Below, piece after piece: positions 7,348-15,388 of a DNA stretch of 37,352 bases. Source of the stretch: Candidatus Epulonipiscium fishelsonii. GTDB lineage: Bacteria > Bacillota > Clostridia > Lachnospirales > Cellulosilyticaceae. The translations under genes were made by a program, and so were the position numbers. Positions within the stretch are counted from its first letter, which is position 1; each line of letters starts with the position of its first letter. The notes below the pieces were generated by a model. It was given only the letters and a program-made list of their open reading frames with translations. It did no database searches and had not been told where the DNA came from. Location: contig LJDB01000029.1 of NCBI GenBank assembly GCA_001983455.1, forward strand, positions 1 through 37,352, written 5' to 3'.

Positions 7348-8139
7348 CTAGTTTACCCCCAATTCTTTTAATGCGTCTTTGTGTTCAACATCCGAAATTG
7401 GTCTTCCATGCCATATATTTTTGCCTTCCATAAATGAAACTCCTTTTCCTTTTACGGTATTTGCAAGAACTACAGTAGGAACGTCTTTTATTTCTTTTGC
7501 TTTATTAAGGGTTTTTTCTAGTTTTTCAATATGATGACCTTCCGTTTCTAATACATGGAATCCAAATGCTTTCCATTTAGCTGCAAGGTCTCCCATTGGC
7601 ATAATGTTTTCTACAGTGCCATCAAGTTGAACTCCATTATAATCTACAATTACCATCAAATTATCCAATTTATATTTACTAGCAGACATTGCAGCTTCCC
7701 ATACAACTCCTTCTTGAAGCTCTCCATCTCCCATAAGAACATATACTCTATTGTCCATGCCTTTCATTTTAAAACCTTTTGCCATACCAACTCCAGCTGA
7801 AATTCCTAGTCCAAGTGGTCCAGTTGAAAGATCAATTCCTGGTGTAGTTTTTGCACAAGGATGACCTTGTAACATTGAACTAATTTGTCTTAAATTTTTA
7901 AGCTCTTCTTCAGGGAAATATCCTTTTTCCGCCAGTATTTGATATAACATTGGAGCTGCATGACCTTTACTTAAAATAAAGCGGTCTTTTTCACAATCCA
8001 TTATGTTAAAATATAACATTGTCAATATCTCTGTAGCAGAAAGAGAACCTCCTGGATGTCCTGTTTGAATTGAGTGTAAAAGATTAATTAGGTCTATTCT
8101 TAATTTCTTATTTAGTTCTGTTAATTCATTAAGATTCAA
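7348..8139 (-). CDS. Transketolase, N-terminal subunit
   Basis: This 263-residue subunit holds the thiamine-diphosphate-binding domain of transketolase. Typical segments are GHPGGSLSATEIL, SKGHAAPMLY and STGPLGLGISAGVGMA. The metal and diphosphate motif begins with GDGELQEG and ends with N in VDYNGVQ. It transfers two-carbon ketol units together with the adjacent subunit, in the cytosol. The start is TTG at 8139, preceded by AGGAGGT with an 8-base gap; this site overlaps the stop codon of the upstream racemase-like gene, so the two are translationally linked. A one-base gap to the next subunit supports equal expression. Confidence 0.92.
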   Translation of the reverse strand: MNLNELTELNKKLRIDLINLLHSIQTGHPGGSLSATEILTMLYFNIMDCEKDRFILSKGHAAPMLYQILAEKGYFPEEELKNLRQISSMLQGHPCAKTTPGIDLSTGPLGLGISAGVGMAKGFKMKGMDNRVYVLMGDGELQEGVVWEAAMSASKYKLDNLMVIVDYNGVQLDGTVENIMPMGDLAAKWKAFGFHVLETEGHHIEKLEKTLNKAKEIKDVPTVVLANTVKGKGVSFMEGKNIWHGRPISDVEHKDALKELGVN

Positions 8140-8152
8140 AGCTGCCTACCTC

Positions 8153-8797
8153 CTAAAAATTTTTGTGTAAATCTGCAATAAATAAATCGGTACTTGCCAA
8201 AACTGGGATTCCAAAGTGAATGCCTAGAGTATCTTTTGCAATAGCCATAGAGCCTTGGGCTAAGACAATAATATCTTTACTTTCCACTTTTTCAATTTCC
8301 TCAATAAGTTTATTAATAAATCCTTTTGTATCACCGCCAAAAAGTAGTGTGCCTGCTTCTGGGATTAATAAAGCATTTACGGTTACTGATTTGTTTAATT
8401 GAGTAGCTGTATTTTTTAAAAGATTAGTGCTAGGCTTAATTGTAGTTGGTGCGGTTGCAACCAACACGATATTTTTCCCTAGATTTACTGCTTCAACCAT
8501 CATTGGTTTATCAATTTGAAATATAGGGATTGAACTTTTTATATTATTGAAAATATCACCTAAACTTGAACATGTACTTATGATAAAATCTACTTTATTT
8601 TGGTTAAAGTATTCTATATGTCCAAGCATTTTATCAATTTGTCTTTCCGTTACATTATAGTCATCTTCTTTAATTATTGCAAGGATTTCATTGTCTAAAA
8701 TTTCGACTAGTTCAATTTGATCAAATTCCTGATGCATTAACTTTGGAAAACTCTCTTGCAAAATAGGTACTGTGTAAATAACGCCTACCTTTTTCAT
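8153..8797 (-). CDS. Asp/Glu/hydantoin racemase-like protein
   Basis: This 214-residue cytosolic protein has the fold pattern of the Asp/Glu/hydantoin racemase superfamily: VGVIYTVP at the N-terminus, FIISTCSSLGDI with a conserved cysteine (C76), and IIVLAQGSMA near the C-terminus. True cofactor-independent racemases use two cysteines. Here the second site has S183 (AQGSM), so ordinary two-base racemisation is unlikely. Related one-cysteine members act as decarboxylases or isomerases. It is the first gene of the operon with the split transketolase, which suggests work on a branched or acidic sugar intermediate; this is inference. An AAAGGAG site precedes the ATG. Confidence 0.75.
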   Translation of the reverse strand: MKKVGVIYTVPILQESFPKLMHQEFDQIELVEILDNEILAIIKEDDYNVTERQIDKMLGHIEYFNQNKVDFIISTCSSLGDIFNNIKSSIPIFQIDKPMMVEAVNLGKNIVLVATAPTTIKPSTNLLKNTATQLNKSVTVNALLIPEAGTLLFGGDTKGFINKLIEEIEKVESKDIIVLAQGSMAIAKDTLGIHFGIPVLASTDLFIADLHKNF

Positions 8798-8821
8798 GCA
8801 ACAACTCCTTTCTTATTTATG

Positions 8822-8858
8822 ATAACGGATTTAGGAACAGCGTGACTAAATCTGTTAT
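8822..8858 (-). promoter_or_regulatory. Leader hairpin / inverted repeat upstream of the racemase-transketolase operon
   Basis: ATAACGGATTTAG and CTAAATCTGTTAT form a 13-bp inverted repeat (one wobble pair) with an 11-base gap. It lies between a probable extended -10 element at 8889-8897 and the ribosome binding site, so it would be in the mRNA leader. It could be an operator or an mRNA structure. No T run follows. A smaller imperfect palindrome at 8934-8954 shares the AACGGAT core. Confidence 0.6.
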
Positions 8859-8888
8859 TTTATTTGTTCAAAAATATATATAGCAAAT

Positions 8889-8897
8889 TTTATACCA
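8889..8897 (-). promoter_or_regulatory. Probable extended -10 promoter of the racemase-transketolase operon
   Basis: On the minus strand the sequence reads TGGTATAAA, an extended -10 (TGn plus TATAAA). No convincing -35 lies 17 bases upstream. The predicted start of transcription falls near 8882, giving a leader of about 85 bases that contains the hairpin at 8822-8858. Confidence 0.45.
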
Positions 8898-8966
8898 GGT
8901 TTTTTGTATCAAGATAGTCCTTCAACAGAAACAAACGAATAAAATTTATCCGTTCATTTTAAAATA

Positions 8967-9280
8967 CTATTTTGTAGGGCCAATAAACGCTTGAAAACTA
9001 GTTTTATTTTTAGGTAGCTCTAAAATATCATTAGGTATAATTTCAAATACTTTTTGATTGCTGATTACAGCAGTGATATTGGGAAGTTTTGTAACGCTGG
9101 AAATATCATTTCGGCTTAGAGACTCTTTAGTAAGACCATACACCACAGCCATGGTATTTCCTATGAGCAACAACTTATGCTTGCCCAAAAATTCTTTATT
9201 AATTAAACTTTTATTTTCATCATACGCATCAGAAGCTTCTTTTTGTATTCTTTTATTTCCATAACGTTCGATATTTATAA
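8967..9280 (-). pseudogene. Truncated copy of the YcxB-like membrane protein gene
   Basis: The minus-strand reading from about 9280 gives NIERYGNKRIQKEASDAYDE and continues without a stop to 8967. It is nearly identical to the last 100 residues of the intact protein encoded at 10144-10677, including KHKLLLIGNTM and IIPDNILELPKNKT-like text. The N-terminal ~75 residues with both membrane spans are missing and no proper start or binding site is present, so it is a 5'-truncated duplicate. The bases between 9281 and 9405 hold nothing else recognisable. Confidence 0.85.
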
Positions 9281-9405
9281 TTATATATAGTCTTTTTTTT
9301 ATTTTGTGATGAATTTTAATGCGTTGATATAAATTATGTTAACTATAGATTTATCATATATTAAAATTATAAAAACAGTGTAAAATAAAAGGAGATATCA
9401 TAGAA

Positions 9406-10065
9406 ATGACATTTGAAGTATCCATATTAACATTTATTGCAAATAGCATGGTATTTATAATTTTAGCAGGTGTAATAACAAAAAAAATAGCTAAATTATC
9501 TAAATTTAAAGATAGCTTTGCATATTTAGGATTAAAAAAGGATAAAAATTTCAAAAATAATGTAATAACAGGATTTATATTTGCAGCTATTATGCCATTT
9601 ATTCAACTTATATCAATGTCAATAGTAGGATTTATAGTTAGTTTAATATTAGAGATAGAGTTAGTAGATATATTAAGACAATACTATGCATCGATAGCAG
9701 AAAGCGAAATAGGCCAAGCGAATATAATTCAAAAAGTCATGGTAGCGATATGTATGATAGGATTTGTAGGGTTTGGAGAAGAAATATTCTTTAGAGGATT
9801 ATTACAAAAAAACTTAGTTTCTAAATATGGTCAGAATATAGGTATAGTAATAACAGCAATTATATTTACTTTATTGCATGGATTTTATATGTTTGAATTA
9901 CCAATAGCTATAGCAAGTGCGACGGCACTATTTGTTGTATCAATAATATTTGGAATACTAAGAGCTAAATCAGATTCACTAATACCATCTATACTTGCTC
10001 ATGGTGTGGGAAATGCTATAATATATACAATAGGGGCAAATATGCTATATAATTTATTTACGTAG
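9406..10065 (+). CDS. CPBP-family intramembrane metalloprotease
   Basis: This 219-residue polytopic membrane protein of the CPBP (CAAX protease and bacteriocin-processing; Abi) family has about six spans. The three family motifs are present: E125-E126 and R130 in GEEIFFRG, H158 in LLHGFY, and H199 in ILAHGVGN. An active metalloprotease in the membrane is therefore expected. Family members act in bacteriocin maturation or self-immunity, or as sigma or anchor proteases; the substrate here is unknown and no bacteriocin gene is seen nearby. It is a single gene on the plus strand, flanked by a truncated and an intact copy of a YcxB-like gene on the minus strand. AAAGGAGAT precedes the ATG. Confidence 0.9.
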   Translation: MTFEVSILTFIANSMVFIILAGVITKKIAKLSKFKDSFAYLGLKKDKNFKNNVITGFIFAAIMPFIQLISMSIVGFIVSLILEIELVDILRQYYASIAESEIGQANIIQKVMVAICMIGFVGFGEEIFFRGLLQKNLVSKYGQNIGIVITAIIFTLLHGFYMFELPIAIASATALFVVSIIFGILRAKSDSLIPSILAHGVGNAIIYTIGANMLYNLFT

Positions 10066-10080
10066 TTATGACTATGTTAT

Positions 10081-10125
10081 TAAAAAATAAACCTGCATGA
10101 TATAAGTATCAAATACAGGTTTATT
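10081..10125. terminator. Terminator hairpin between convergent CPBP and YcxB-like genes
   Basis: A perfect 10-bp stem, AATAAACCTG with CAGGTTTATT, has a 20-base loop. On the minus strand it is followed by six T, so it ends the YcxB-like transcript. Lying between convergent genes, it probably also stops the CPBP transcript. Confidence 0.85.
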
Positions 10126-10143
10126 AGCTATAAAGTTAAAATA

Positions 10144-10677
10144 TTATTTTGTAGGATTAATAAATGCTTGAAAAATAGTCTTATTTTTAGGTAGCTCTAA
10201 AATATCATTAGGTATGATTTCAAATACTTTTTGGTTGCTGATTACAGCAGTGATAGTGGAAAGTTTTGCAACGCTGGAAATATCACTTTGGCTTAAAGAC
10301 TCTTTAGTAAGACCATATACCACAGTCATGGTATTTCCTATAAGCAAAAGTTTATGCTTGCCTAAAAACTCTTTATTAATTAAACTTTTATATTCATCAT
10401 ACGCATCAGAAGCTTCTTTTTGTATTCTTTTATTTCCATAACGTTCAACATTTACAAATGTGAGAGCAAAAGCAAGCACTAGTAAGCCATACCTTAACAT
10501 ATTAGGCATGATTATGTCTTGTGCAACTAAATAATGGATTGAAAGAATAAAAAACACTAGATTAATTAAGAATGCAGTTATCCGTCTATTTCTGTAACTT
10601 GACTTTACTTGAAACTCGACTAGTTCTTTATATTCTTTGTCGGTTATCTCATAATTTATTTCAAATAATTCTTCCAT
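10144..10677 (-). CDS. YcxB-like membrane protein
   Basis: This 177-residue protein has a short cytosolic N-terminal segment, two membrane spans (about 34-51 and 60-77) and a C-terminal domain of about 100 residues resembling the YcxB-like domain (small beta-rich, often following two spans). The C-terminal domain is likely cytosolic. Function unknown. A near-identical C-terminal duplicate lies at 8967-9280 on the other side of the CPBP protease gene, so the locus arose by duplication. GGAGGA upstream of the ATG supports the start. The family call is from overall layout, not a clear motif. Confidence 0.7.
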   Translation of the reverse strand: MEELFEINYEITDKEYKELVEFQVKSSYRNRRITAFLINLVFFILSIHYLVAQDIIMPNMLRYGLLVLAFALTFVNVERYGNKRIQKEASDAYDEYKSLINKEFLGKHKLLLIGNTMTVVYGLTKESLSQSDISSVAKLSTITAVISNQKVFEIIPNDILELPKNKTIFQAFINPTK

Positions 10678-10750
10678 TGATGTGTTCCTCCATCTAATTT
10701 ATTTTTCTATAGTTTGGCCTTTTTTCATATTATTTATAATAAAATTCATA

Positions 10751-10789
10751 AAAAATAGACAATTAACTTTTTAGAATTAATTGTCTATT
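10751..10789 (-). terminator. Terminator of the LacI-ABC-aldo/keto reductase operon
   Basis: A perfect 13-bp stem (AATAGACAATTAA with TTAATTGTCTATT) has a 10-base loop. On the minus strand a T-rich tract follows the stem. It lies 14 bases after the stop of the gene at 10804. Confidence 0.9.
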
Positions 10790-10803
10790 TAAAAGTATAT
10801 CGA

Positions 10804-11784
10804 TTAAAGTGTTTCAAACGGTTTAATTATCATACCGATTTCTTTCATCATTTCATCGTCTATTTTCCAAGTAGTGCAATGAATATTTTGTTCAATTTGA
10901 GTAACGGTGGATGCTCCACCGATTATAGAGGTAACTTCAGGTTTTTGCACTAGCCAGTTAAGAGCTATTTCATTCATTGGCTTACTATACTTATCAGCCA
11001 GTTCTTTTAACTGTAAAGCAGCATCAAAATAAACTTTAAAATCAGGACCTACTAGTTTAGGATTTGCGTTTCTTATATCATCCTTTGAAAAAGTTATTCC
11101 TTTATTAAATTTACCAGCAAGTAAACCTTGAAATAGCGGGCTATAAGGCAAAAACGCTTGACCAAGCTTGTTTACCATAGGCAAAATTTCATCTTCTGTT
11201 TTGTATTCAAGTGGGATGCTATGGTATGAATCAGTGTTTCTTTCAAACATATTGTATAAACTTTGCTGACAATCCACTCCAACATAATCATGCATCTTTA
11301 AAGCATCTTCTTTTGAGAAATTGCTGATACCAATATATCTAATTTTACCAGAAGCTTTAAGTATCCTCAGTCCCTCAGCCGTATCTTCAAGGGCAGTGTT
11401 TGGATCAGGCCAGTGCATTTGGTAAATATCAATGTAATCAGTTCCAAGTCTGATTAAGCTTTCGTCTACTTCTTTAAGTAAACTAGCTTTTGAAAGGTTG
11501 TTGGTAGTTTCATGTTTATCGTTCCACAAAAGACCAGCTTTTGAAGCAATAATTACTTTGTCACGTTTTCCTTTTAGTGCTTTGCCCAGCACTATCTCGG
11601 AATTTCCCCAGCCATACACTGGAGCTACATCAAAAAAGTTAATTCCTAGTTCAATTGATTTATGTACAATGTCAATTGATTTTTGATCCATTGTATTATC
11701 CCAATCTCCACCAAAATTCCAACATCCAAGCCCGATAACTGATATTTCTTCTTTAATTCTATCTACCTTTTTATAAACCATCAA
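10804..11784 (-). CDS. Aldo/keto reductase
   Basis: This 326-residue NAD(P)H-dependent reductase of the AKR superfamily is a cytosolic TIM barrel. The catalytic tetrad is visible: D and Y in FFDVAPVYGWGNSE, K in IIASKAG and H in YQMHWPD. The C-terminal cofactor-binding segment is KPEVTSIIGGAST. It is the last gene of the operon LacI regulator, binding protein, ATPase, permease, reductase, so it probably acts on the sugar or polyol imported by that transporter. Two ATG codons in tandem (11784 and 11781) follow an AAAGGAG site, and either may be used. Confidence 0.92.
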   Translation of the reverse strand: MMVYKKVDRIKEEISVIGLGCWNFGGDWDNTMDQKSIDIVHKSIELGINFFDVAPVYGWGNSEIVLGKALKGKRDKVIIASKAGLLWNDKHETTNNLSKASLLKEVDESLIRLGTDYIDIYQMHWPDPNTALEDTAEGLRILKASGKIRYIGISNFSKEDALKMHDYVGVDCQQSLYNMFERNTDSYHSIPLEYKTEDEILPMVNKLGQAFLPYSPLFQGLLAGKFNKGITFSKDDIRNANPKLVGPDFKVYFDAALQLKELADKYSKPMNEIALNWLVQKPEVTSIIGGASTVTQIEQNIHCTTWKIDDEMMKEIGMIIKPFETL

Positions 11785-11812
11785 TAATTCGCTCCTTTAA
11801 ATTGAACTCGAT

Positions 11813-12763
11813 TTATTTTTTACTGTTTTTGTCTAGTAATACAGCGATTACTATTAATGAACCAATGATAATCTCTAGGATGAATGAGTTAATACCTAGT
11901 AAAGTTCCGCCTTGACGTAAAGTTGCCATAATCATAGCTCCCAAAACTGTACCGATAACACTACCTTCACCACCATCCAAGCTTGCTCCACCTACAACAC
12001 TTGCAGCTATTGCATCAAGTTCATATCCATCTGCTGCTGTTGGTGCTGCATTTCCTAGCCTAGCAGTCAATAAAAATCCTGCTATTGCACAACAAGTTGC
12101 TGAGAATACATATACCCCATAGATAGTTTTCTTTACATTAATCCCTGAAAGTCGTGCTGCTTCTTTATTACTACCGTAAGCAAATACATTTCGCCCAAAA
12201 ACCGTTTTTGTCATTATTATGTAAGATACAATTATTACAGCAAACCACACTAGAAATAACACAGGTACTCCAAAAACTGTCATTTGTGCAATTGATTTAA
12301 ACTCTGGTGGAAGTCCAGCGATTGTTTTTGCTCCAGTAATAAGCATTATGAAAGCACGAATGACTGTCATTGTACCCATTGTTGCTATAAACGGCGGTAC
12401 TTTTCCATTATGAATAAGTGCACCATTTAGAAGACCAACCACCATGCTTGTAGCTATTGCAAAAATTCCAGCAATAAATATAGGCATTCCTGCTGTTAAG
12501 CACATTGCGGTTATTACACCTGAAAGACCAACTACTGAACCTACTGATAAATCAATTCCTGATGAAGTAATTACAAATACCATTCCAATAGCTATAATTC
12601 CATATATAGATGCTTGCCTAAGTAGCATCATTATACTATTAAACTTAAAAAATACTTCACTTGACAGACCAAAAACTATAAATAATAATGCAAGTACGCC
12701 TAGTAAAAATAATTCCGTTTTCAAGTTTCCACTAACCAATTTAATTTTCTTTGTTTCTGACAT
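11813..12763 (-). CDS. Sugar ABC transporter permease (RbsC-like)
   Basis: This 316-residue membrane permease of the ribose/galactose/xylose ABC importer family (BPD_transp_2) has about eight to ten spans. Typical segments are GIDLSVGSVVGLSGV, NGALIHNGKVPPFIATMGTM and DAIAASVVGGASLDGGEGSV. It works as a dimer with the double ATPase encoded 18 bases upstream. A GGGGGGAG binding site precedes the ATG. Substrate specificity cannot be read; the neighbouring aldo/keto reductase and LacI regulator point to a sugar or polyol. Confidence 0.93.
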   Translation of the reverse strand: MSETKKIKLVSGNLKTELFLLGVLALLFIVFGLSSEVFFKFNSIMMLLRQASIYGIIAIGMVFVITSSGIDLSVGSVVGLSGVITAMCLTAGMPIFIAGIFAIATSMVVGLLNGALIHNGKVPPFIATMGTMTVIRAFIMLITGAKTIAGLPPEFKSIAQMTVFGVPVLFLVWFAVIIVSYIIMTKTVFGRNVFAYGSNKEAARLSGINVKKTIYGVYVFSATCCAIAGFLLTARLGNAAPTAADGYELDAIAASVVGGASLDGGEGSVIGTVLGAMIMATLRQGGTLLGINSFILEIIIGSLIVIAVLLDKNSKK

Positions 12764-12781
12764 TGCAAATCTCCCCCCTTA

Positions 12782-14269
12782 TTATTTCAAACCTGAAGCC
12801 AACCTTAAAATTCTTTCTTCTTGAAATTCTTCTTTACTCAATATCCCCATTTGATTTCCTTCGTGCATAACAAGTAACCTATCAGAAAGCCCTGTTACTT
12901 CAGGCAAATAAGACGAGATTACAATTATTGTCTTGCCTTGCTTTAAAAGTTCCTCAAATACTCTATAAATTTCAACTTTTGCCCCAACATCAACTCCAAC
13001 AGTCGGCTCGTCAAATATAAATAAATCGCTATCTTGAGCCAGCCATTTTGCGATTACAACTTTTTGTTGATTTCCCCCAGAGAGGTTTTTGCACAGCTGA
13101 TTTATAGAAGGAGTCTTGGTGCGTAAAGTTTTGCAATATTTATCTGCAATCTCAGCACCTTTTTTTCCATTAATAAATCCACGGTTTGAAATTTTGTCTA
13201 TAGCGGCCATGTTTGTGTTTTCTGTTATTGAAAGTTTAAGACACAGTCCTTGTTCTTTTCTATTTTCGGGCAAAAGAGCAATACCAGATTTTATTCCCTG
13301 ACTAGGTGTTTTAAAGTTTGCTTCTTTTCCATTAAAGTAAACTGTTCCACTATCTTTTTCATCTGCTCCAAATATACTTCTTACAATTTCTGTTCTGCCA
13401 GAGCCAACAAGCCCAAACATACCAAAAATCTCACCTCTTTTAATTTCAAAGTTAATATTATGAAAGTTATCTTTCCTAGATATATTTTCAACCTTCAAAA
13501 CTGTTTCTTGAGGTTCTACATGTTTAATTGAATACATATCTTCAACGTCTCGACCAACCATTAGAGAAATTAAGTCATCTTCCACTAGTCCTTCTATTTC
13601 AACAGTGTCAACATTTTGACCATCTTTTAGCACTGTTGCTCTATCACATATATTCAAAATTTCTTCCATTCTGTGAGATACATAAAGTACTGCAACATTA
13701 TTTTTCTTCAACATGTTGATTATCTTAAAGAGTTGTTCGGTTTCTTCGTTTGTTAGCAGTGCCGTAGGTTCATCAAAAATTACTACTTTTGCTTTCTGAT
13801 GTAAAACCTTTCCTATTGCCACCATTTCTTGCTGTGCTACAGATAAAGTTTTTATTATAGCTTTTGGATTAACATTGACTTCTATTGAATCCATAATTTG
13901 TTTAGTTTCTTTGTTCATCTTTTTATAATCTACCAACCCAAATTTGTTTTTGGGAAGTTGCCCCATAAAAAAATTTTCTGCTATGGAAAGATGTTGTGCC
14001 AAATTTACATCCTGATATACAGCTCCAAAGCCGATAGCTTGAGCATGTAAAGGAGATTTAATCTCTATTAAATTGTCTTCAAAGTAGATGTTTCCACTAG
14101 TCTTTTGGTGAACTCCCATCAATGTCTTTATAATAGTCGACTTGCCAGCACCGTTTTCGCCAACTAGTGCATGAACCTCTCCTTCTCTTAAATCTAAGTT
14201 AACATTATGTAATGCTTTTACTCCAGGAAATTCTTTGCAGATCTTTCGCATTTTAACAATTTCCTTCAT
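12782..14269 (-). CDS. Sugar ABC transporter ATP-binding protein (RbsA-like)
   Basis: This 495-residue fused double nucleotide-binding protein powers the sugar importer. The first domain has Walker A GENGAGKST near residue 38, a modified signature LSVAQQEM and Walker B VVIFDEPTA. The second has a degenerate Walker A (GLVGSGRTE) and an intact signature LSGGNQQKV with FIFDEPTVGVD. This asymmetry is normal for RbsA/MglA/XylG. AAGGAGGT precedes the ATG. A hairpin at 14292-14322 separates it from the binding-protein gene and may lower its expression relative to that gene. Confidence 0.95.
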   Translation of the reverse strand: MKEIVKMRKICKEFPGVKALHNVNLDLREGEVHALVGENGAGKSTIIKTLMGVHQKTSGNIYFEDNLIEIKSPLHAQAIGFGAVYQDVNLAQHLSIAENFFMGQLPKNKFGLVDYKKMNKETKQIMDSIEVNVNPKAIIKTLSVAQQEMVAIGKVLHQKAKVVIFDEPTALLTNEETEQLFKIINMLKKNNVAVLYVSHRMEEILNICDRATVLKDGQNVDTVEIEGLVEDDLISLMVGRDVEDMYSIKHVEPQETVLKVENISRKDNFHNINFEIKRGEIFGMFGLVGSGRTEIVRSIFGADEKDSGTVYFNGKEANFKTPSQGIKSGIALLPENRKEQGLCLKLSITENTNMAAIDKISNRGFINGKKGAEIADKYCKTLRTKTPSINQLCKNLSGGNQQKVVIAKWLAQDSDLFIFDEPTVGVDVGAKVEIYRVFEELLKQGKTIIVISSYLPEVTGLSDRLLVMHEGNQMGILSKEEFQEERILRLASGLK

Positions 14270-14291
14270 TTAGCACCTCCTTAATAGTATG

Positions 14292-14322
14292 GACGAACAT
14301 ATAATAGGAATAAATGTTCGTC
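14292..14322. other. Hairpin between binding-protein and ATPase genes
   Basis: GACGAACAT and ATGTTCGTC form a perfect 9-bp stem around a 13-base loop in the 120-base gap. No T run follows on the minus strand. Such structures commonly protect the 3' end of the upstream mRNA and so raise the level of the binding protein over the other components; that role is inferred. Confidence 0.65.
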
Positions 14323-14389
14323 TTTGAAACACTATATACAGCTGTTGCATTTTAAAACTACCTAGCAACTAGCATGTATTAACTTCTTA

Positions 14390-15388
14390 TTATTGTCCTG
14401 GGTATAAAAGTGCTTGAACTGCTTCTTCTTGTATATTATCCAGTGTTACTAAAGTTGTTGGAACAACCACTTCTTTTTCCACTTCTTTTCCTTCAATCGC
14501 ATCAACTGCATATTGCACTCCATTGTATCCCATTCCATATGGGTCTTGAACCACAATACCTGTTAATGTTCCTGCTTCAATTGCTGCAATTTCGTCAGGA
14601 GATGAATCAAATGCATATGATACAATTGAATCCATCATACCAGTTTCATTAATAGCATTGGCAACACCAATACCCATATGGTTGTTGTCACCAAAAATAC
14701 CAATCAAATTTTCGTTTGCAAAAATAGTGTTTAGTGTTATGTCTGTTGCAGTAGCAATGTCATTATCACCATATTGAGTTTCTAAAACTTCAATAGCAGG
14801 CACTAGCTCCTTAATTTTATTTATAAATCCTTCTGTTCTTGCGGTATTTACAGCTGTTCCAGCCACACTACTAATTACAAATACACTTTTTCCATTTGGG
14901 TCAATTCCTCTTTCTTCCCACTCTTTTACCATAGCTTCAGCGGCCATTCCTGCTGCTAAATAATGGTCTGTAGCCAAGAAAGATACGTAACTGTCAGTGT
15001 TTAACCTGTTATCAACTGTAATTACTGGGATACCACTTGCCATAGCTTGCTCAACTGCTGGTACGGTTGCATCTGAACTAGTGGAAGCAATTACAATTGC
15101 ATCTGGTTCTGCTGCTACAGTATTTTCTAAAATTGCCACTTGTTCATCAATGTCAATTTCTGAAGTTGGTCCAGCAGTTATTACTTCAATTTTACCCCCA
15201 CTTTCAGCTGCAGCAGCTTCTGCTCCAAGCAAAAGTGTTTGCCAATAATCTGAGTCCGTCGCTTTAATGATAACTCTAACATCATATGCATTGCTTTCTG
15301 GTGCTGTAGTTGCTGTTTCTTCAGCTCCTGAACATCCTGTAAATGCCATTGTCATTGCTAATAGTCCTAAAATTAATGATTTTTTCAT
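14390..15388 (-). CDS. Sugar ABC transporter substrate-binding lipoprotein (RbsB-like)
   Basis: This 332-residue extracellular lipoprotein has a signal peptide ending in a lipobox (AFTGC) with C19 as the lipidated residue. It belongs to the periplasmic-binding-protein-like family 4 of ribose-type importers, with segments such as AIVIASTSSDATVPAVEQ and VITVDNRLN. It captures the substrate for the permease and ATPase downstream. Its ATG overlaps the stop codon of the regulator gene (ATGA), and its AAGGGGG binding site lies inside that gene, so the two are translationally coupled. Ligand unknown. Confidence 0.94.
   Translation of the reverse strand: MKKSLILGLLAMTMAFTGCSGAEETATTAPESNAYDVRVIIKATDSDYWQTLLLGAEAAAAESGGKIEVITAGPTSEIDIDEQVAILENTVAAEPDAIVIASTSSDATVPAVEQAMASGIPVITVDNRLNTDSYVSFLATDHYLAAGMAAEAMVKEWEERGIDPNGKSVFVISSVAGTAVNTARTEGFINKIKELVPAIEVLETQYGDNDIATATDITLNTIFANENLIGIFGDNNHMGIGVANAINETGMMDSIVSYAFDSSPDEIAAIEAGTLTGIVVQDPYGMGYNGVQYAVDAIEGKEVEKEVVVPTTLVTLDNIQEEAVQALLYPGQ

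Noticed and set aside
4364..8797. Assignment of the split transketolase operon to the sulfoquinovose (sulfo-transketolase) pathway
   Set aside because: The sulfur-related genes lie more than 18 kb away, and no sulfoquinovosidase, sulfolactaldehyde reductase or RpiB-like isomerase is seen. The match would rest only on the split transketolase.
9354..9554. Minus-strand frame of 66 codons overlapping the CPBP gene
   Set aside because: It overlaps a well-supported gene in antisense, with no family signal or binding site.
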